64,000 nt of DNA from JADKCL01 sp031415375 (GTDB lineage Bacteria; Bacteroidota; Bacteroidia; J057; JADKCL01): positions 52,796-116,795 of the forward strand of contig JANORP010000378.1 of the NCBI GenBank assembly GCA_031415375.1. The letters run 5' to 3'. Shown piece after piece: positions 42,801-51,240 of this stretch. Position 1 is the stretch's first letter. Each line of letters starts with the position of its first letter. The position numbers and the translations under genes were made by a program. The notes below the pieces were generated by a model. The model saw only the letters and a list, made by a program, of their open reading frames with translations, was not told the DNA's origin and did not search any database.

Positions 42801-45501
42801 ACAAAGTCATCTCGACCTTGCGTTCGCCCTTGGGATTGCCATCGGCATCGACGGTGACGACCTGCACTTTGTGGTCGATGTCGGTGAGGATCATGCCGCG
42901 CGCCTTGTCGCCCTTGGGGATCTTGATGCCCACAAAGCGGTCATAAGGGTAATAGGGCAGACTAAAGCGGTCGGTGGAGAATGCGCCACCAGGCTCGAAG
43001 ACTTTGGTCACGAAGTTGGCGTTGAGTTTTCCCGGCGCATTTCCACTGAGTGCGATTTTGAGGGGAATTTTGGCGATGCCATCCTCATCGACCTTGCCTT
43101 CAAAGATCGTCTGGCGCTCTGCGTCAAATTTGCGCACGGGGTCGTCAAATTCATAGTCTGCATACCGCTTGAAGCTGGTAGGCGTGGATGTGAGGGCGAC
43201 ACTTACGTCGGCAGCGAGGTTTTTGGCGATGGCGCCATGCAGCCATTGCACCTCTAGCTTGCCCTCCATGTTTTCCATTTCCTTGGAGAGAAATTCTTTG
43301 CCAAAGTCGATCTTGATCTTGAGGCGGTTGGGCATCACCGTCTCGATCTTGATCGTCTTGTCAAAGCTTGCGCCGCCGACATCGACCCGCAGATTGTAAT
43401 TTCCGGTAGGGGCATTGTCTGCGGTGGCGGTTTGGTAGGTATAGACGCCATTGACATGGCTGGTCTTGATACTTTTGTTCACGAGCTGCCCGAGGGAGTT
43501 GGTCAGGGTGAATGTGACAGGGTGATCTGCGGGCAATGAGCTCAACTCATCCTCCAACATGAAGGTGCTGAAAATCGTGTCGCCGGGTCGCCAGACGCCG
43601 CGCTCGCCATAGATAAAGCCCTTCACGCCTTTGTAGTAGCGCTGCCCGCTGATGTCAAATTTGCTCAAGGAGAGTGCGTAGCCATCGCCCAGCTTCAGGT
43701 ATCCCCGCTGATTGCCTTGCTTGGCCACGATCACAAAGGGCACGATATCGACATCTGCCGTGGCGATGCCCTCGCTATTGGTACTGAGGCGCTTGAGGAC
43801 TTGGCGTTGGTAATCGTAGATCTCGATGTCCACGCCGCCGAGGGGCGCGGTGGTGTGCAAATCATTGACGGCGATCGTCATCGTGCCATCGGTGCCACGC
43901 TTGGCGATGATGCCGAGGTCGCTTGCGAGGATGTTGCGGCTTGCACCACGGCTTTCGTAGGTGTAGTAGGCCTTGTGGCAAGGATTGTCGCGGTTGTCCC
44001 AGGTATCGCCATAGTCGGTGTCGTCATAGTATTCCCAATAGCTGCTTTCATCGCCATTGTCGCTCCAAGCGCCTTCTTCTTCGGCAGGCTTCTTCTTCGA
44101 TTCGGATTCCCCGGCAGCCTCGGCCTCTGCTTCACAAGTATAGATGGAGTGCTCCTTGCTAAAATTGACTGTGACGCGGTAGATGGCACCGGGCTCGGAA
44201 TTGATGAGGCTGCCCAGGTCGATGATGTGACGGTTCCATTGGTGCAGGTTCAGGGACTTGTCGCCGTCGAGGCGCACGGTGCTGCGGTGCACGACCTTGC
44301 CTACGCGCTGCAATTCGCGGTCGCCCTCGAGGTCATTGACTTGGAGGAATTGGAGGATGTTGTTTTCATAGATCTTCATGATCTCGAGATCGACGGCCTT
44401 GAGGCTCACGGCCTCAAATGCAAAGGGGAGCTGTGCACCAGCGCGGGGCAGGATGTTGCCATTGCCAGCAATGCGCACCTCTGGCTTGAGTTCTTCAAAT
44501 TGAATGTCGAAGGTCTTGCCTTCCTTGAGCTTGTGGCCGAGGATGTTTTGCACGCCCGGCGATACCGTAAGCGTGTGCTCGCCGGTGGTACGCACAGCGG
44601 GAAAGACCTTTACGTCATTGCCTTCGACGGTATAGCGCAGCCGCATGTCGCCGAGGCGGATGAGGCCATTGAGGTCTTGTGCCTTGCGGATTGGGTCGCT
44701 GAATGTGAGCACGACATATTGGTCGGGATCGTTGTAGGTTTTGTATTCCATTACCGCAAATTCGCCGAGGGCTGGAATGCGTACCTCCGTTTTGCCTTCC
44801 TTGTCGATGCCCAAGGCATCGCCATCCCAAGAGATGGTGACCATCGAGGCCGACCCGCCACGGCGCAGGCTATCCACCCTGAAGGTATGCTCGCGCCCAT
44901 CAAGGCTATGCGACCACTTTACACGAAATTGGTCGTCGTCTTGCTCGGCCGTCAGCACTTTTTCGACAAGTTCTGGAAACTCATAGTCGGCCGTGGTGAG
45001 CGTGCCGTTGAGCGCTTGCCAGATGAGTTTTTGTTTGTCGAGGGTCTCGATGCCGAGCACGCTCACTTCAAAATTTTGCTGCTCGGTCTCAAATTGGAAC
45101 GGGAATGTCTGCAATTTGTCTTCAAGGCCCGTGACAAATTTTCCCAATTCAAAGGTCGCTGTGTAAAATTGAGCGGTCGGCATGGGCTTGCTGGACTCAA
45201 ATTGCAAGGTGCGGGCATCGATCCAAATGGCTTTGCCCTCTAGCTCAGGCTCAAACGTGAAGGGGTTCTCGCTGAGTGCAACGCCGATCTGATCGTCCTT
45301 GACGGCGTTCTCATTGAGTCGCACCTTGATCGTGGACTGTCGAGAGATCTTGCCTGTCGTGTAGGCCCCAATGTAGGGCGCAAAAGCTTCGTCAAATTTG
45401 TAATCGTGCGTCACTTGCTTCTTGCTGCAAGCGATCAGCAGTGTGAGACAAAGCACTGCGAGAAGTGTTTTGCTGAGGCTGGGAGGGTTAAAAATCTTCA
45501 T
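39865..45501 (-). CDS. Bacterial alpha-2-macroglobulin family lipoprotein
   Basis: From the ATG at 45501 the protein has 1,878 residues. A lipoprotein signal ends in LTLLIACSKK. The body is the multi-domain macroglobulin fold with an MG2-like part, a bait-like central region rich in Glu (about 470-530) and a thioester domain. The thioester motif GCVEQ is intact (Cys1409), preceded by LLEYPHG. Such proteins trap proteases covalently in the periplasm and protect cells, often encoded beside pbpC so that peptidoglycan repair follows attack. Here pbpC is next downstream, separated by 142 bp that contain a repeat. The size exceeds the common 1,500-1,650 residues, mainly through the N-terminal domains. 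Confidence 0.92.
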   Translation of the reverse strand: MKIFNPPSLSKTLLAVLCLTLLIACSKKQVTHDYKFDEAFAPYIGAYTTGKISRQSTIKVRLNENAVKDDQIGVALSENPFTFEPELEGKAIWIDARTLQFESSKPMPTAQFYTATFELGKFVTGLEDKLQTFPFQFETEQQNFEVSVLGIETLDKQKLIWQALNGTLTTADYEFPELVEKVLTAEQDDDQFRVKWSHSLDGREHTFRVDSLRRGGSASMVTISWDGDALGIDKEGKTEVRIPALGEFAVMEYKTYNDPDQYVVLTFSDPIRKAQDLNGLIRLGDMRLRYTVEGNDVKVFPAVRTTGEHTLTVSPGVQNILGHKLKEGKTFDIQFEELKPEVRIAGNGNILPRAGAQLPFAFEAVSLKAVDLEIMKIYENNILQFLQVNDLEGDRELQRVGKVVHRSTVRLDGDKSLNLHQWNRHIIDLGSLINSEPGAIYRVTVNFSKEHSIYTCEAEAEAAGESESKKKPAEEEGAWSDNGDESSYWEYYDDTDYGDTWDNRDNPCHKAYYTYESRGASRNILASDLGIIAKRGTDGTMTIAVNDLHTTAPLGGVDIEIYDYQRQVLKRLSTNSEGIATADVDIVPFVIVAKQGNQRGYLKLGDGYALSLSKFDISGQRYYKGVKGFIYGERGVWRPGDTIFSTFMLEDELSSLPADHPVTFTLTNSLGQLVNKSIKTSHVNGVYTYQTATADNAPTGNYNLRVDVGGASFDKTIKIETVMPNRLKIKIDFGKEFLSKEMENMEGKLEVQWLHGAIAKNLAADVSVALTSTPTSFKRYADYEFDDPVRKFDAERQTIFEGKVDEDGIAKIPLKIALSGNAPGKLNANFVTKVFEPGGAFSTDRFSLPYYPYDRFVGIKIPKGDKARGMILTDIDHKVQVVTVDADGNPKGERKVEMTLYKLDWKWWWDQTANSETTYNEKFYQEQVSKDTISVRNGEGTWKFNVKYPAWGRYMVRACDEGGHCTGQVVYIDWPGWAGRSQKDNPGGATMLTFSADKENYKVGENVTLTIPTGKAGRALVSLESGAKVISTHWVESNGLDAASYTFPATAEMAPNIYAHVSLIQPHAQTVNDLPMRMYGVIPIEITDPKTELKPKIIVGDVLAPMERVDVGVSEATGQAMTYTVAVVDEGLLDLTRFETPNPWASFYAREALDVKTWDLYDKVIGAYGADLTKLLGIGGDDGMAPKEGSKQNRFRPVVKFMGPFSLKPGETKKHSFMMPNYVGAVRTMVVARNGSAYGSSEKSSRVRKPLMVLGTLPRVLGPGEELRLPVTVFAMENHVKDVNVTLDASDIFTINGPKTKSLSFARPGDELVSFELAVKERIGKGTVKVTARSGSEVAIYHIDIDVRNPNPKVVNVTEKAVDANQAWTQSVAYPGMVGTNKGTLELSTIPPINLGKRLKYLLEYPHGCVEQTTSSVFPQLYVSNLIDMPAGMQQQIDKNIRAGLDRLETFQQASGGLSYWPGTGEVDEWGTNYAGNFIVEAKNKGYRVSQTFLTKWIAFQKKAAKNWSATARAGQLIQGDRLYLLALAGSPELGAMNRLRETPGLDNVAQWRLAAAYKLAGQPETAVRLSKDLAIAVPKYQEQCFTYGNDIRDQAIILECIGIIGNRVRGAELSKKVSTALSKDEWMSTQTTGYCLIAMAKYAGLSQGQNSKMEYAYRINGGNWVDGSSAKPIAQIDLAIGHGTQSSIELKNKGTGILFARVIAEGIPAKGDQDASQNHVSLAVNYFDMQGAPLDPTTLEQGTDFVAEITMKNPGTKGDLDELALTQIFPSGWEIHNTRMDGTGFEKAIAQPDYQDIRDDRVFTYFDLGSPGQKARYPWAYPTRKSEENEKTFRILLNASYLGKFYLPTVYVEAMYDNSISARIPGKWVTVVTPENS

Positions 45502-45795
45502 GGGATTCGGTATTGGCAAATGAAAATCTTGCTATTCGAATATACTGCCTTTTGCAGCCTGAGGTTAGCTTTCAAGATAGTAAATATCGGACAATTTCTA
45601 TTGCTTTTGAGCCAGTGATCGTCGTCATGAATGCGGATGATTATTTCGGGTAGATCGGCTGCAAGCGCGCGTAACGTCAATTTTTCAGACCTTGTACGCT
45701 ACCGAGTCCTTTGAAAGCGAAGAGGATGACGAACTACCCCATTATCGATCATTCGTTCGCTTGCGTTTGTAGTTCAAATTCACCAACTTGCTGTC
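45502..45795. other. Divergent intergenic region
   Basis: Just under 300 bp between the macroglobulin gene and the M15-like gene. Promoters for both directions should lie here. No exact TAnnTTTG element was found for either gene, and no coding frame looks real. Confidence 0.4.
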
Positions 45796-46797
45796 ATGTC
45801 AGAGCACCAATCACCCGAAAAAAAGACGGCCGTCCAGATGAAGGAAGGCGAGGCCGAATCGACAGGCAAGCAGCTTCCAGCGCCTGCCTTTAACCTTACC
45901 GCACCGCCGATACAGCGCCAAGAAGCGCCAGGCATTGCACCGGCGACGACGGCTGCGCCCGTAGCCGATCCCGCGCAGGTGCCTGGGGTCGTTGCGGAGA
46001 AGACACAACTCGCTGCTGGCCCGGAAGGCGATGTGAACCTCAATCAGAAATATGACGACCTCGTCGCAGAGACTCCTGCGACCAATGTCGAGATTGCCAC
46101 TTGGGTACTCAAGGCTGCGGGTGATGACATTGGTTTTGTGACTTGGAACACGACTGCTGCCAAGACCAATTGGGAGCAAATTCGAGATGGCAAGGCCACA
46201 GGTGCTGTCGCTGATCCCGCAGCAGCAGAGGTCCTGAAGGCGCTGCCAACCGTGGTTGCGCTTGTGAAGGCACGCGTGAACCGCTACATTGCTGCTGGCT
46301 ACACAGGTACCAAGGAGACCCTGCAACTCGGCAGTTTCATGAACGGTCGCACGGGCACCCATGGCGATGGCCAAGCCATCGATATCAATGGTCTGGACTT
46401 TACTACCTCTGCCGCTAAAGTATTGCAGCTGATGAAAGACCTGCCTTCAGGCAAGCTCTACGGTTTCGGCCTTCCAGGACAAGGCGACTTCTTTGAGAAT
46501 ACAAAAAGTCTGGATGCCCAAAAACGTGTCGTGGAGGCAACGGGCGTTGCTGGAACCGCGACAGGCTGGAGGAAATTTGTGACAGGCAACTATTCCTCCA
46601 CCTATACGCCTGCTGTACCTGCCGCTGGCGGCAAGCCTGCAGTTGCTGCCAAGTGGAGCGCGCCCGTCGCTGCGACTGGCACTGCCCTATCGCTATACAT
46701 GAAAAGTCAGGACATCAAGGATCAAGTAGCCGCAATGCCGGGCGCATTCGTCTATCCCGACAACGACAATCACATCCATGTGGACACGCGCAACTAG
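45796..46797 (+). CDS. M15-like metallopeptidase domain protein with an eCIS-associated-type leader, candidate effector
   Basis: The 333-residue protein has no signal peptide. The C-terminal half has the zinc-site pattern of LAS/M15 peptidases: NGRTGTHGDGQAIDING with SxHxxGxAxD-like His189, Gly192, Ala194 and Asp196, and HIHVDTR with His326 and His328. M15 enzymes cut D-Ala-containing peptidoglycan crosslinks. The N-terminal low-complexity region (PAPAFNLTAPPIQRQ, residues 28-42) resembles leaders of Bacteroidota proteins linked to extracellular contractile injection systems. It is followed by a lipoprotein gene overlapping by 20 bp. Together these suggest a wall-degrading effector; no injection-system genes are present in the window, so the route is inference. 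Confidence 0.6.
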   Translation: MSEHQSPEKKTAVQMKEGEAESTGKQLPAPAFNLTAPPIQRQEAPGIAPATTAAPVADPAQVPGVVAEKTQLAAGPEGDVNLNQKYDDLVAETPATNVEIATWVLKAAGDDIGFVTWNTTAAKTNWEQIRDGKATGAVADPAAAEVLKALPTVVALVKARVNRYIAAGYTGTKETLQLGSFMNGRTGTHGDGQAIDINGLDFTTSAAKVLQLMKDLPSGKLYGFGLPGQGDFFENTKSLDAQKRVVEATGVAGTATGWRKFVTGNYSSTYTPAVPAAGGKPAVAAKWSAPVAATGTALSLYMKSQDIKDQVAAMPGAFVYPDNDNHIHVDTRN

Positions 46798-47479
46798 CCT
46801 GTCCCGAGGTGGATTGATAGCAATATGCCTGCTTTTGCTGCTCAGCGCCTGTTCCCTGCGCAGGCACGATGCTTGGACGCAGTTACAACCCTTGTTTCCC
46901 GCGATCGGAGCCGATACAGTGCACCTTGCGAGTTGGTGCAGGAAGGAATCTGAACCAGAATTTGTGCAGCACTTGTGCCGTGACAGCAGCCTCTCGGCAG
47001 CTGTGGGCCTCCCAATCGGCAGTTTTCGCTGTCATGGTTGGCAACGGATCGATCGGCGGCATGCCCTGTTCATCGTCGAGACCTATACAGGAATGTGTGG
47101 GACCACCTATTATCCATTTGTAGCAACGCGCGGGGTGGACACCTTGACTTTGGCGGCAATTCCCTTTGCGATGGCGCTGTATGGAGATGGTGAGCCAATT
47201 GCCGTGGGCGACAATGTCCTTACTGAGGAGGGCGATGAAGTCTGGCTCTTGGACCAGGACCGTGACGGCGACCTCGACGTCGTGTATTCGGGTTGGCAAC
47301 ACGGGTGCGTTGCTGTGGCTAGCCTCAGTGAACCGGGAAAATTGGAGTCAGATTGCAAAGAGGAATATGGTAGCCCCAGACTGTATGAATGGAAAAACGG
47401 GCAATACCAGGAGCGGGTGCTGCCCAACGCCGATGCATTTTTGAAGTTGCGTCTTGATCGAAGGGAAGGCGACCGATAA
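46778..47479 (+). CDS. Hypothetical lipoprotein overlapping the M15-like gene, candidate immunity protein
   Basis: The 233-residue protein has a clear lipoprotein signal, LIAICLLLLLSAC with the modified Cys at residue 25. The mature part has several Cys and a Ca-binding-like acidic loop, LDQDRDGDLDVVYSG, of the type seen in FG-GAP or EF-hand-like repeats. No family is recognised. The ATG lies inside the end of the M15-like gene (20-bp overlap), so translation is coupled. A surface or periplasmic lipoprotein paired with a wall hydrolase is the classical arrangement of an immunity protein, but here the role is inferred only from position and localisation. Confidence 0.6.
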   Translation: MWTRATSLSRGGLIAICLLLLLSACSLRRHDAWTQLQPLFPAIGADTVHLASWCRKESEPEFVQHLCRDSSLSAAVGLPIGSFRCHGWQRIDRRHALFIVETYTGMCGTTYYPFVATRGVDTLTLAAIPFAMALYGDGEPIAVGDNVLTEEGDEVWLLDQDRDGDLDVVYSGWQHGCVAVASLSEPGKLESDCKEEYGSPRLYEWKNGQYQERVLPNADAFLKLRLDRREGDR

Positions 47480-47549
47480 GGGAGGACTACAAACCAGGAA
47501 TAGGGTCAAAGACCATTGTCATCTTTGCAGGTTTGGCAAACAATTTCGC

Positions 47550-48434
47550 TCATCCCAATACCACCGATGTCATGGATAGCGATCCACCGACGGGCACATC
47601 ATTGAAGAAGGCCAATGAATCGGTTTTGCCTTGTGTGCCTAGCACGTACAGCAATGGCAGGTAATGCTCTGGCGTAGGGATGGCGAGCATCGCAGACTTG
47701 CCAAGCTTAGGGTAATCGATGAGGGCTTGGTGATTGCCTGAGAGGATGTTTTTCTTGAAGGTCTCGTTGATTTCCTGTGCCCAGTCGAATGCGTAGGGCA
47801 TGTTGAAGTCGCGGTCCCAGGCCACCATCCCAAGGTTGTGGACGATGTTGCCGCTGCCGATGATGAGCACGCCCTTGCTGCGCAGTGCTGCAAGTTCTTG
47901 GGCGAGCGCATAGTGGTATTGTGGCGACTGGGTGTAGTCGAGGCTCAGTTGCACGATGGGAATGTTGGCGTCGGGATAGAGGTTGCGGGTCACGCTCCAA
48001 CAGCCATGGTCAAAGCCCCAACTGTTGTCGGCGACGACCTGTGTCTTGTGCACAGCAGCTTGCGTTTCGGTCACGAGCCAATCGCTCCCCGGCGCGGGGT
48101 ATTGCACATCAAAGAGTGCCTGGGGGAATCCGCCGAAGTCGTGGATGGTCGGTGGCATGGCCTGCGCAGTCACCTTGGTGCCCTTTGTTTCCCAGTGGGC
48201 CGATATCATAAGAATTGCCTTTGGTGTTGGCAATTTTGCGGCGATGGCTTTCATTTCCCGTGTGAAGCGGTTGTCTTCGATCGCATTCATGGGGCTGCCA
48301 TGGCCGATGAAGAGCGCAGGTAGCATTTCCGTTGGGCGTAAGTCGCCCAGCAATTCGTTCAGTGCTTTCAGATTCATTGTGGCTCCCACGAGGGTCGTGA
48401 GACCCGCTATTTTGAGAAATTGTTTTCGATCCAT
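47550..48434 (-). CDS. ygiD: 4,5-DOPA dioxygenase extradiol-like protein (LigB family, YgiD type)
   Basis: The 294-residue protein matches YgiD/DODA length plus an N-terminal extension (residues 1-36) that has RKQFLKIAGLTTLVGA, which may be a Tat-like or Sec-like signal. Metal ligands and catalytic His are visible: His45 in FIGHGSPM, His80 in MISAHWET, His143 in GFDHGCW and His199 in NIVHNLG. The family opens catechol rings (extradiol cleavage) with Fe(II) or Zn, or in some members acts on DOPA. The extra N-terminus suggests export, unusual for this family. It is monocistronic by spacing. Confidence 0.85.
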   Translation of the reverse strand: MDRKQFLKIAGLTTLVGATMNLKALNELLGDLRPTEMLPALFIGHGSPMNAIEDNRFTREMKAIAAKLPTPKAILMISAHWETKGTKVTAQAMPPTIHDFGGFPQALFDVQYPAPGSDWLVTETQAAVHKTQVVADNSWGFDHGCWSVTRNLYPDANIPIVQLSLDYTQSPQYHYALAQELAALRSKGVLIIGSGNIVHNLGMVAWDRDFNMPYAFDWAQEINETFKKNILSGNHQALIDYPKLGKSAMLAIPTPEHYLPLLYVLGTQGKTDSLAFFNDVPVGGSLSMTSVVLG

Positions 48435-48623
48435 TGGGTTGTAGCGCTTCGTTTTTTCACGCTGCCTACTTCTACCACGAAGTTACGGAATAAATTGCGT
48501 GTCGCGACATGTAATTTGTAGCCAGCTGACCGACGCTGTCTGCGCCGTATCCCGCGTCGATCCTACCGCGTCTCGGCTTGGGGCGGGGAGTAGCGCAGCG
48601 AGACGTTCCTGAAAACAAAATCC

Positions 48624-49517
48624 TCAAAACAAGGTCTGGATCCCGCTTTGACTGCTCACGTACGCCCCAAATTTGCGCATGGTCTCATAGAAATCGTCGT
48701 ATTTGGGTGTGGTGCGGAGCTTTTTCATCCATTCCTCGGGAATGGCATCACTGCCCATTGCGACCCCTGCGATTTGCCCGGCGATGGAGCAATTGGTGTC
48801 GGTATCGCCACCTGCAGCCACGATTTCCTTCATCATGCTTTGAATGCCGATGGTCGGGGCCTGTTGCGCCGCAAAGAGTGCCAATGGCACTGAGTCCACG
48901 ACATAGCCACTGCTGCCAAACTTCTTGCCAATGTCACGAATGCGGAGGCCCGGATGCTGCGCGATCGCATCGAGGCGGTCGCGCACGCGGGAGTCGGGCA
49001 GTACTTTGATGATGGCAGGGATGAAATTTTGCTGCTGATTTTGAATGAGACGGATCGCCCATACCACCGCCAAGGCACCCACATAGGCATCTGCGTTGTG
49101 GTGCGTGATGCGGCACACGTTTTCCAGGAGCATGCGGTCATCCTCCTTTTTGGGGTCGAGTAAAAACGCGAGGGGCGCGATGCGCATCGCCGCGCCATTG
49201 CCAGCCGACATCTCACCCTTGGCGCCTACTTGACTCCAATTGCCGCCCCCAACCAACTCCACCAAAGCCTTCAAGGTCGATGCCCCAAGGCCCGTGAGCC
49301 GACGGTCGCGGTACCATCGCCGAAAGGTCTGCGAAAGGTGTTCGGGATCGACGCTGCCCTTCTCCATGATCGACTCGCAGGTCGCCATCGAGAGCTGCGT
49401 ATCGTCGGTAAAAAACCACGGCGCATCGCCAGATGGGATGTCTGATTGCTCATACTTAGAGCCATAAGCGTCGCCGAGGGCTCCCATCAGCAGACAAGAT
49501 TTGACCTTTTCGTCCAT
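48624..49517 (-). CDS. ADP-ribosylglycohydrolase family protein
   Basis: From the ATG at 49517 the protein has 297 residues; a GTG at 49535 is an alternative. Di-metal motifs of the ADP-ribosyl-hydrolase (DraG-like) fold are clear: GALGDAYGSKYE near the start, FFTDDTQLSMATCES with the Asp pair, and GGDTDTNCSIAGQIAGV near the end, all typical. Members remove ADP-ribose from proteins or from free ADP-ribose derivatives using Mg2+. The substrate cannot be told. A promoter-like pair lies just upstream. It borders the AT-rich island that starts immediately upstream of it. Confidence 0.85.
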   Translation of the reverse strand: MDEKVKSCLLMGALGDAYGSKYEQSDIPSGDAPWFFTDDTQLSMATCESIMEKGSVDPEHLSQTFRRWYRDRRLTGLGASTLKALVELVGGGNWSQVGAKGEMSAGNGAAMRIAPLAFLLDPKKEDDRMLLENVCRITHHNADAYVGALAVVWAIRLIQNQQQNFIPAIIKVLPDSRVRDRLDAIAQHPGLRIRDIGKKFGSSGYVVDSVPLALFAAQQAPTIGIQSMMKEIVAAGGDTDTNCSIAGQIAGVAMGSDAIPEEWMKKLRTTPKYDDFYETMRKFGAYVSSQSGIQTLF

Positions 49518-49540
49518 TTTTTCGCGCTTCAGCACGCCAT

Positions 49541-49573
49541 CATAGATAAGGTGGCGCTTGAGTAGGCATCAAA
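49541..49573 (-). promoter_or_regulatory. Promoter-like pair for the ADP-ribosylglycohydrolase gene
   Basis: Minus strand TTTG (49570-49573), 21 nt, then TATCTATG (49541-49548), one base off TAnnTTTG. It lies 23 bp before the ATG at 49517. Confidence 0.4.
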
Positions 49574-49906
49574 AATAGCCTTCTCAACCCAGACCACATT
49601 GCCCATTTTTCCTCAAACCTTGGCGGGCCTGACCTATGGAGTAGGCGATGAGGCCTTCTCTGTCTTCAATGAATAGCTAGGAAATCAGGTTTCTAGGAAC
49701 TGTCATGGGCCTTACATTGGTTGGTGAATTTTTTGTTTAAAGCTATTTTTTCGCGCCTTATACCCCTTTTAGGGCGTATTGTGATTATTTTCTTGGAGGC
49801 AAAAACTTTGTAATTACTTATATAACAATTGATTAAATATTGTTTTTGAATCATTGATTTTCCAGCTATTTTTCAGGTACTTTGATGCGGTATTATTTTC
49901 TTAAAT
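49574..49906. other. AT-rich intergenic region upstream of the RiPP operon
   Basis: About 330 bp without a gene, strongly AT-rich from 49720 on. A TACTTTG at 49878-49884, one base shorter than TAnnTTTG, with a TTG 21 nt upstream, may be the operon promoter. No operator or terminator is evident. Confidence 0.45.
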
Positions 49907-50089
49907 ATGATAACTGAAAACGTGGGTCAAGTAAGCAATGAAGCGGTTGCCAGTCAATCGGCCGTCCTAGTGTTAGATGCCAAAATGGTGCCTGGTCCGG
50001 TGTTGAGGAGATTAATCGAAGAGGTAAGGCATGATCGCCAAAACAACATTACGGCCTATGATCGCCTACACAATCGTCACAATCGTTGA
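49907..50089 (+). CDS. yhhA: Triceptide (three-residue cyclophane) RiPP precursor, YhhA-like
   Basis: A 60-residue peptide. The leader covers roughly residues 1-50 with the segment PVLRRLIEEVRHDRQNN. The C-terminal core has three Tyr/His-x-Arg units: Tyr51-Asp-Arg53, His55-Asn-Arg57 and His58-Asn-Arg60 at the very end. In triceptides a radical SAM enzyme joins the aromatic ring of residue 1 to the beta carbon of residue 3 of such motifs, and groups acting on Tyr and His motifs are known. A Y-H-H core like this fits the group I know as YhhA, a name unrelated to E. coli yhhA. Its stop overlaps the maturase start. The precursor call rests on context and motif; no product is proven. Confidence 0.8.
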   Translation: MITENVGQVSNEAVASQSAVLVLDAKMVPGPVLRRLIEEVRHDRQNNITAYDRLHNRHNR

Positions 50090-51240
50090 TTGCTGTGGAT
50101 GAGGAATGCACTCGGGTGGATTTAGATACTGTGCTACTGAAAGTTGCGAGTCGGTGCAACATTGATTGTACCTATTGTTACGTGTACCAAATGGGTGATG
50201 ATCAGTGGACTCGTCTGGGTAAATTTATGTCCAATGAGACAATTGAGGCCGTATGCACTTCACTTCAAGCTCTTTCAAAAAGTCAAGCTTCCCGATTTAG
50301 CGTTGTACTTCATGGTGGGGAACCGCTCCTTCTAGGAGCCTCAAGGTTGAAATACCTATTGGAGTCTTTGCGAAATGTTTTGCCTTTGGAGTATCCGATT
50401 AGCATCCAGACAAATGGGATCTTGATCACGACCGAGCTTTTGGATATTTGTTCCACCTTTCGTGCTAGCTTGTCGGTGAGCATCGATGGACCAAGGCAGC
50501 TCCACGATGCTCAGAGAATTAAGTTTGATGGTGGCGGTACTTTTGATGAAGTTTTGCGTGGGATCGAGATGCTCGAGTCACACTCAGATGCCTTGTTTTT
50601 ATATGCAGGGCTTTTGGCGGTAGTTGACCCTTGCTCGGACCCTCAAGAGGTGTACACCTTCTTCAAAACAATCGGAGCGCCAAGCGTGGACTTCCTCTAT
50701 AAGGATGGAAACCATTGCAGACTGCCCCTTTCCAAGGCCTTTTTCGAGTCAGTTGAATACGGCTCATGGATGGCTAGCCTCTTCAACATTTACATTTCCG
50801 ACCCAGATCCGATCCGTATCCGCATTTTGGATGATATGACAAAAGCAATCTTGGGTGGCCTCATCTCCAAGGAAGGAATGGGCGTTTCAGATTTTGGAAT
50901 CCTCATCATCGATACTGATGGGACGATTGCCAAAAATGATACATTGAAAAGCTCCTTCAATGGTGCGGATCGGTTTTCCGTTTCTCGGAATATCAGGGAT
51001 ACTGTCTTGGGTGAATTTTTGAAATCCGACGAGTTTCAAGCTTACCGCCGCATGCAACGGCCATCTTGCCTTCAGTGTTCTCTTTGCCCGGAATTGAAAG
51101 TCTGCGGCGGAGGGATGACCTTGCATCGTTGGAGCGATGACAATGCTTTCAACAATCCTTCAATTTACTGCTCTGATCAGCTTTACCTGATCGGAATGAT
51201 TCGGCAGCAACTTGCTCAATATCAGATTGTTTATGCCTGA
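50086..51240 (+). CDS. yhhB: Radical SAM/SPASM cyclophane-forming peptide maturase, YhhB-like
   Basis: The 384-residue protein has the radical SAM motif Cys24-x3-Cys28-x2-Cys31 (SRCNIDCTYCYVYQM), which holds the catalytic 4Fe-4S cluster. The C-terminus carries a SPASM-like Cys set: Cys328, 331, 334, 340 and 362. The C-terminal order CLQCSLCPELKVCGGGM is typical of FxsB/YhhB-type maturases. It should form Cbeta-aryl crosslinks in the precursor core. No in-frame ATG exists before the motif; the start is TTG at 50086, overlapping the precursor stop by 4 bp, or GTG at 50095. The non-ATG start and overlap suggest coupled, low translation. Confidence 0.85.
   Translation: MIAVDEECTRVDLDTVLLKVASRCNIDCTYCYVYQMGDDQWTRLGKFMSNETIEAVCTSLQALSKSQASRFSVVLHGGEPLLLGASRLKYLLESLRNVLPLEYPISIQTNGILITTELLDICSTFRASLSVSIDGPRQLHDAQRIKFDGGGTFDEVLRGIEMLESHSDALFLYAGLLAVVDPCSDPQEVYTFFKTIGAPSVDFLYKDGNHCRLPLSKAFFESVEYGSWMASLFNIYISDPDPIRIRILDDMTKAILGGLISKEGMGVSDFGILIIDTDGTIAKNDTLKSSFNGADRFSVSRNIRDTVLGEFLKSDEFQAYRRMQRPSCLQCSLCPELKVCGGGMTLHRWSDDNAFNNPSIYCSDQLYLIGMIRQQLAQYQIVYA

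Noticed and set aside
37341..45243. Several 300-560-codon plus-strand frames opposite pbpC and the macroglobulin gene
   Set aside because: They lie fully antisense to genes with complete catalytic motifs and show no recognisable fold.
48569..48605. A 7-bp inverted repeat CGTCTCG/CGAGACG after the ADP-ribosylglycohydrolase gene
   Set aside because: The loop is long and there is no T-tract, so it is not a convincing terminator.
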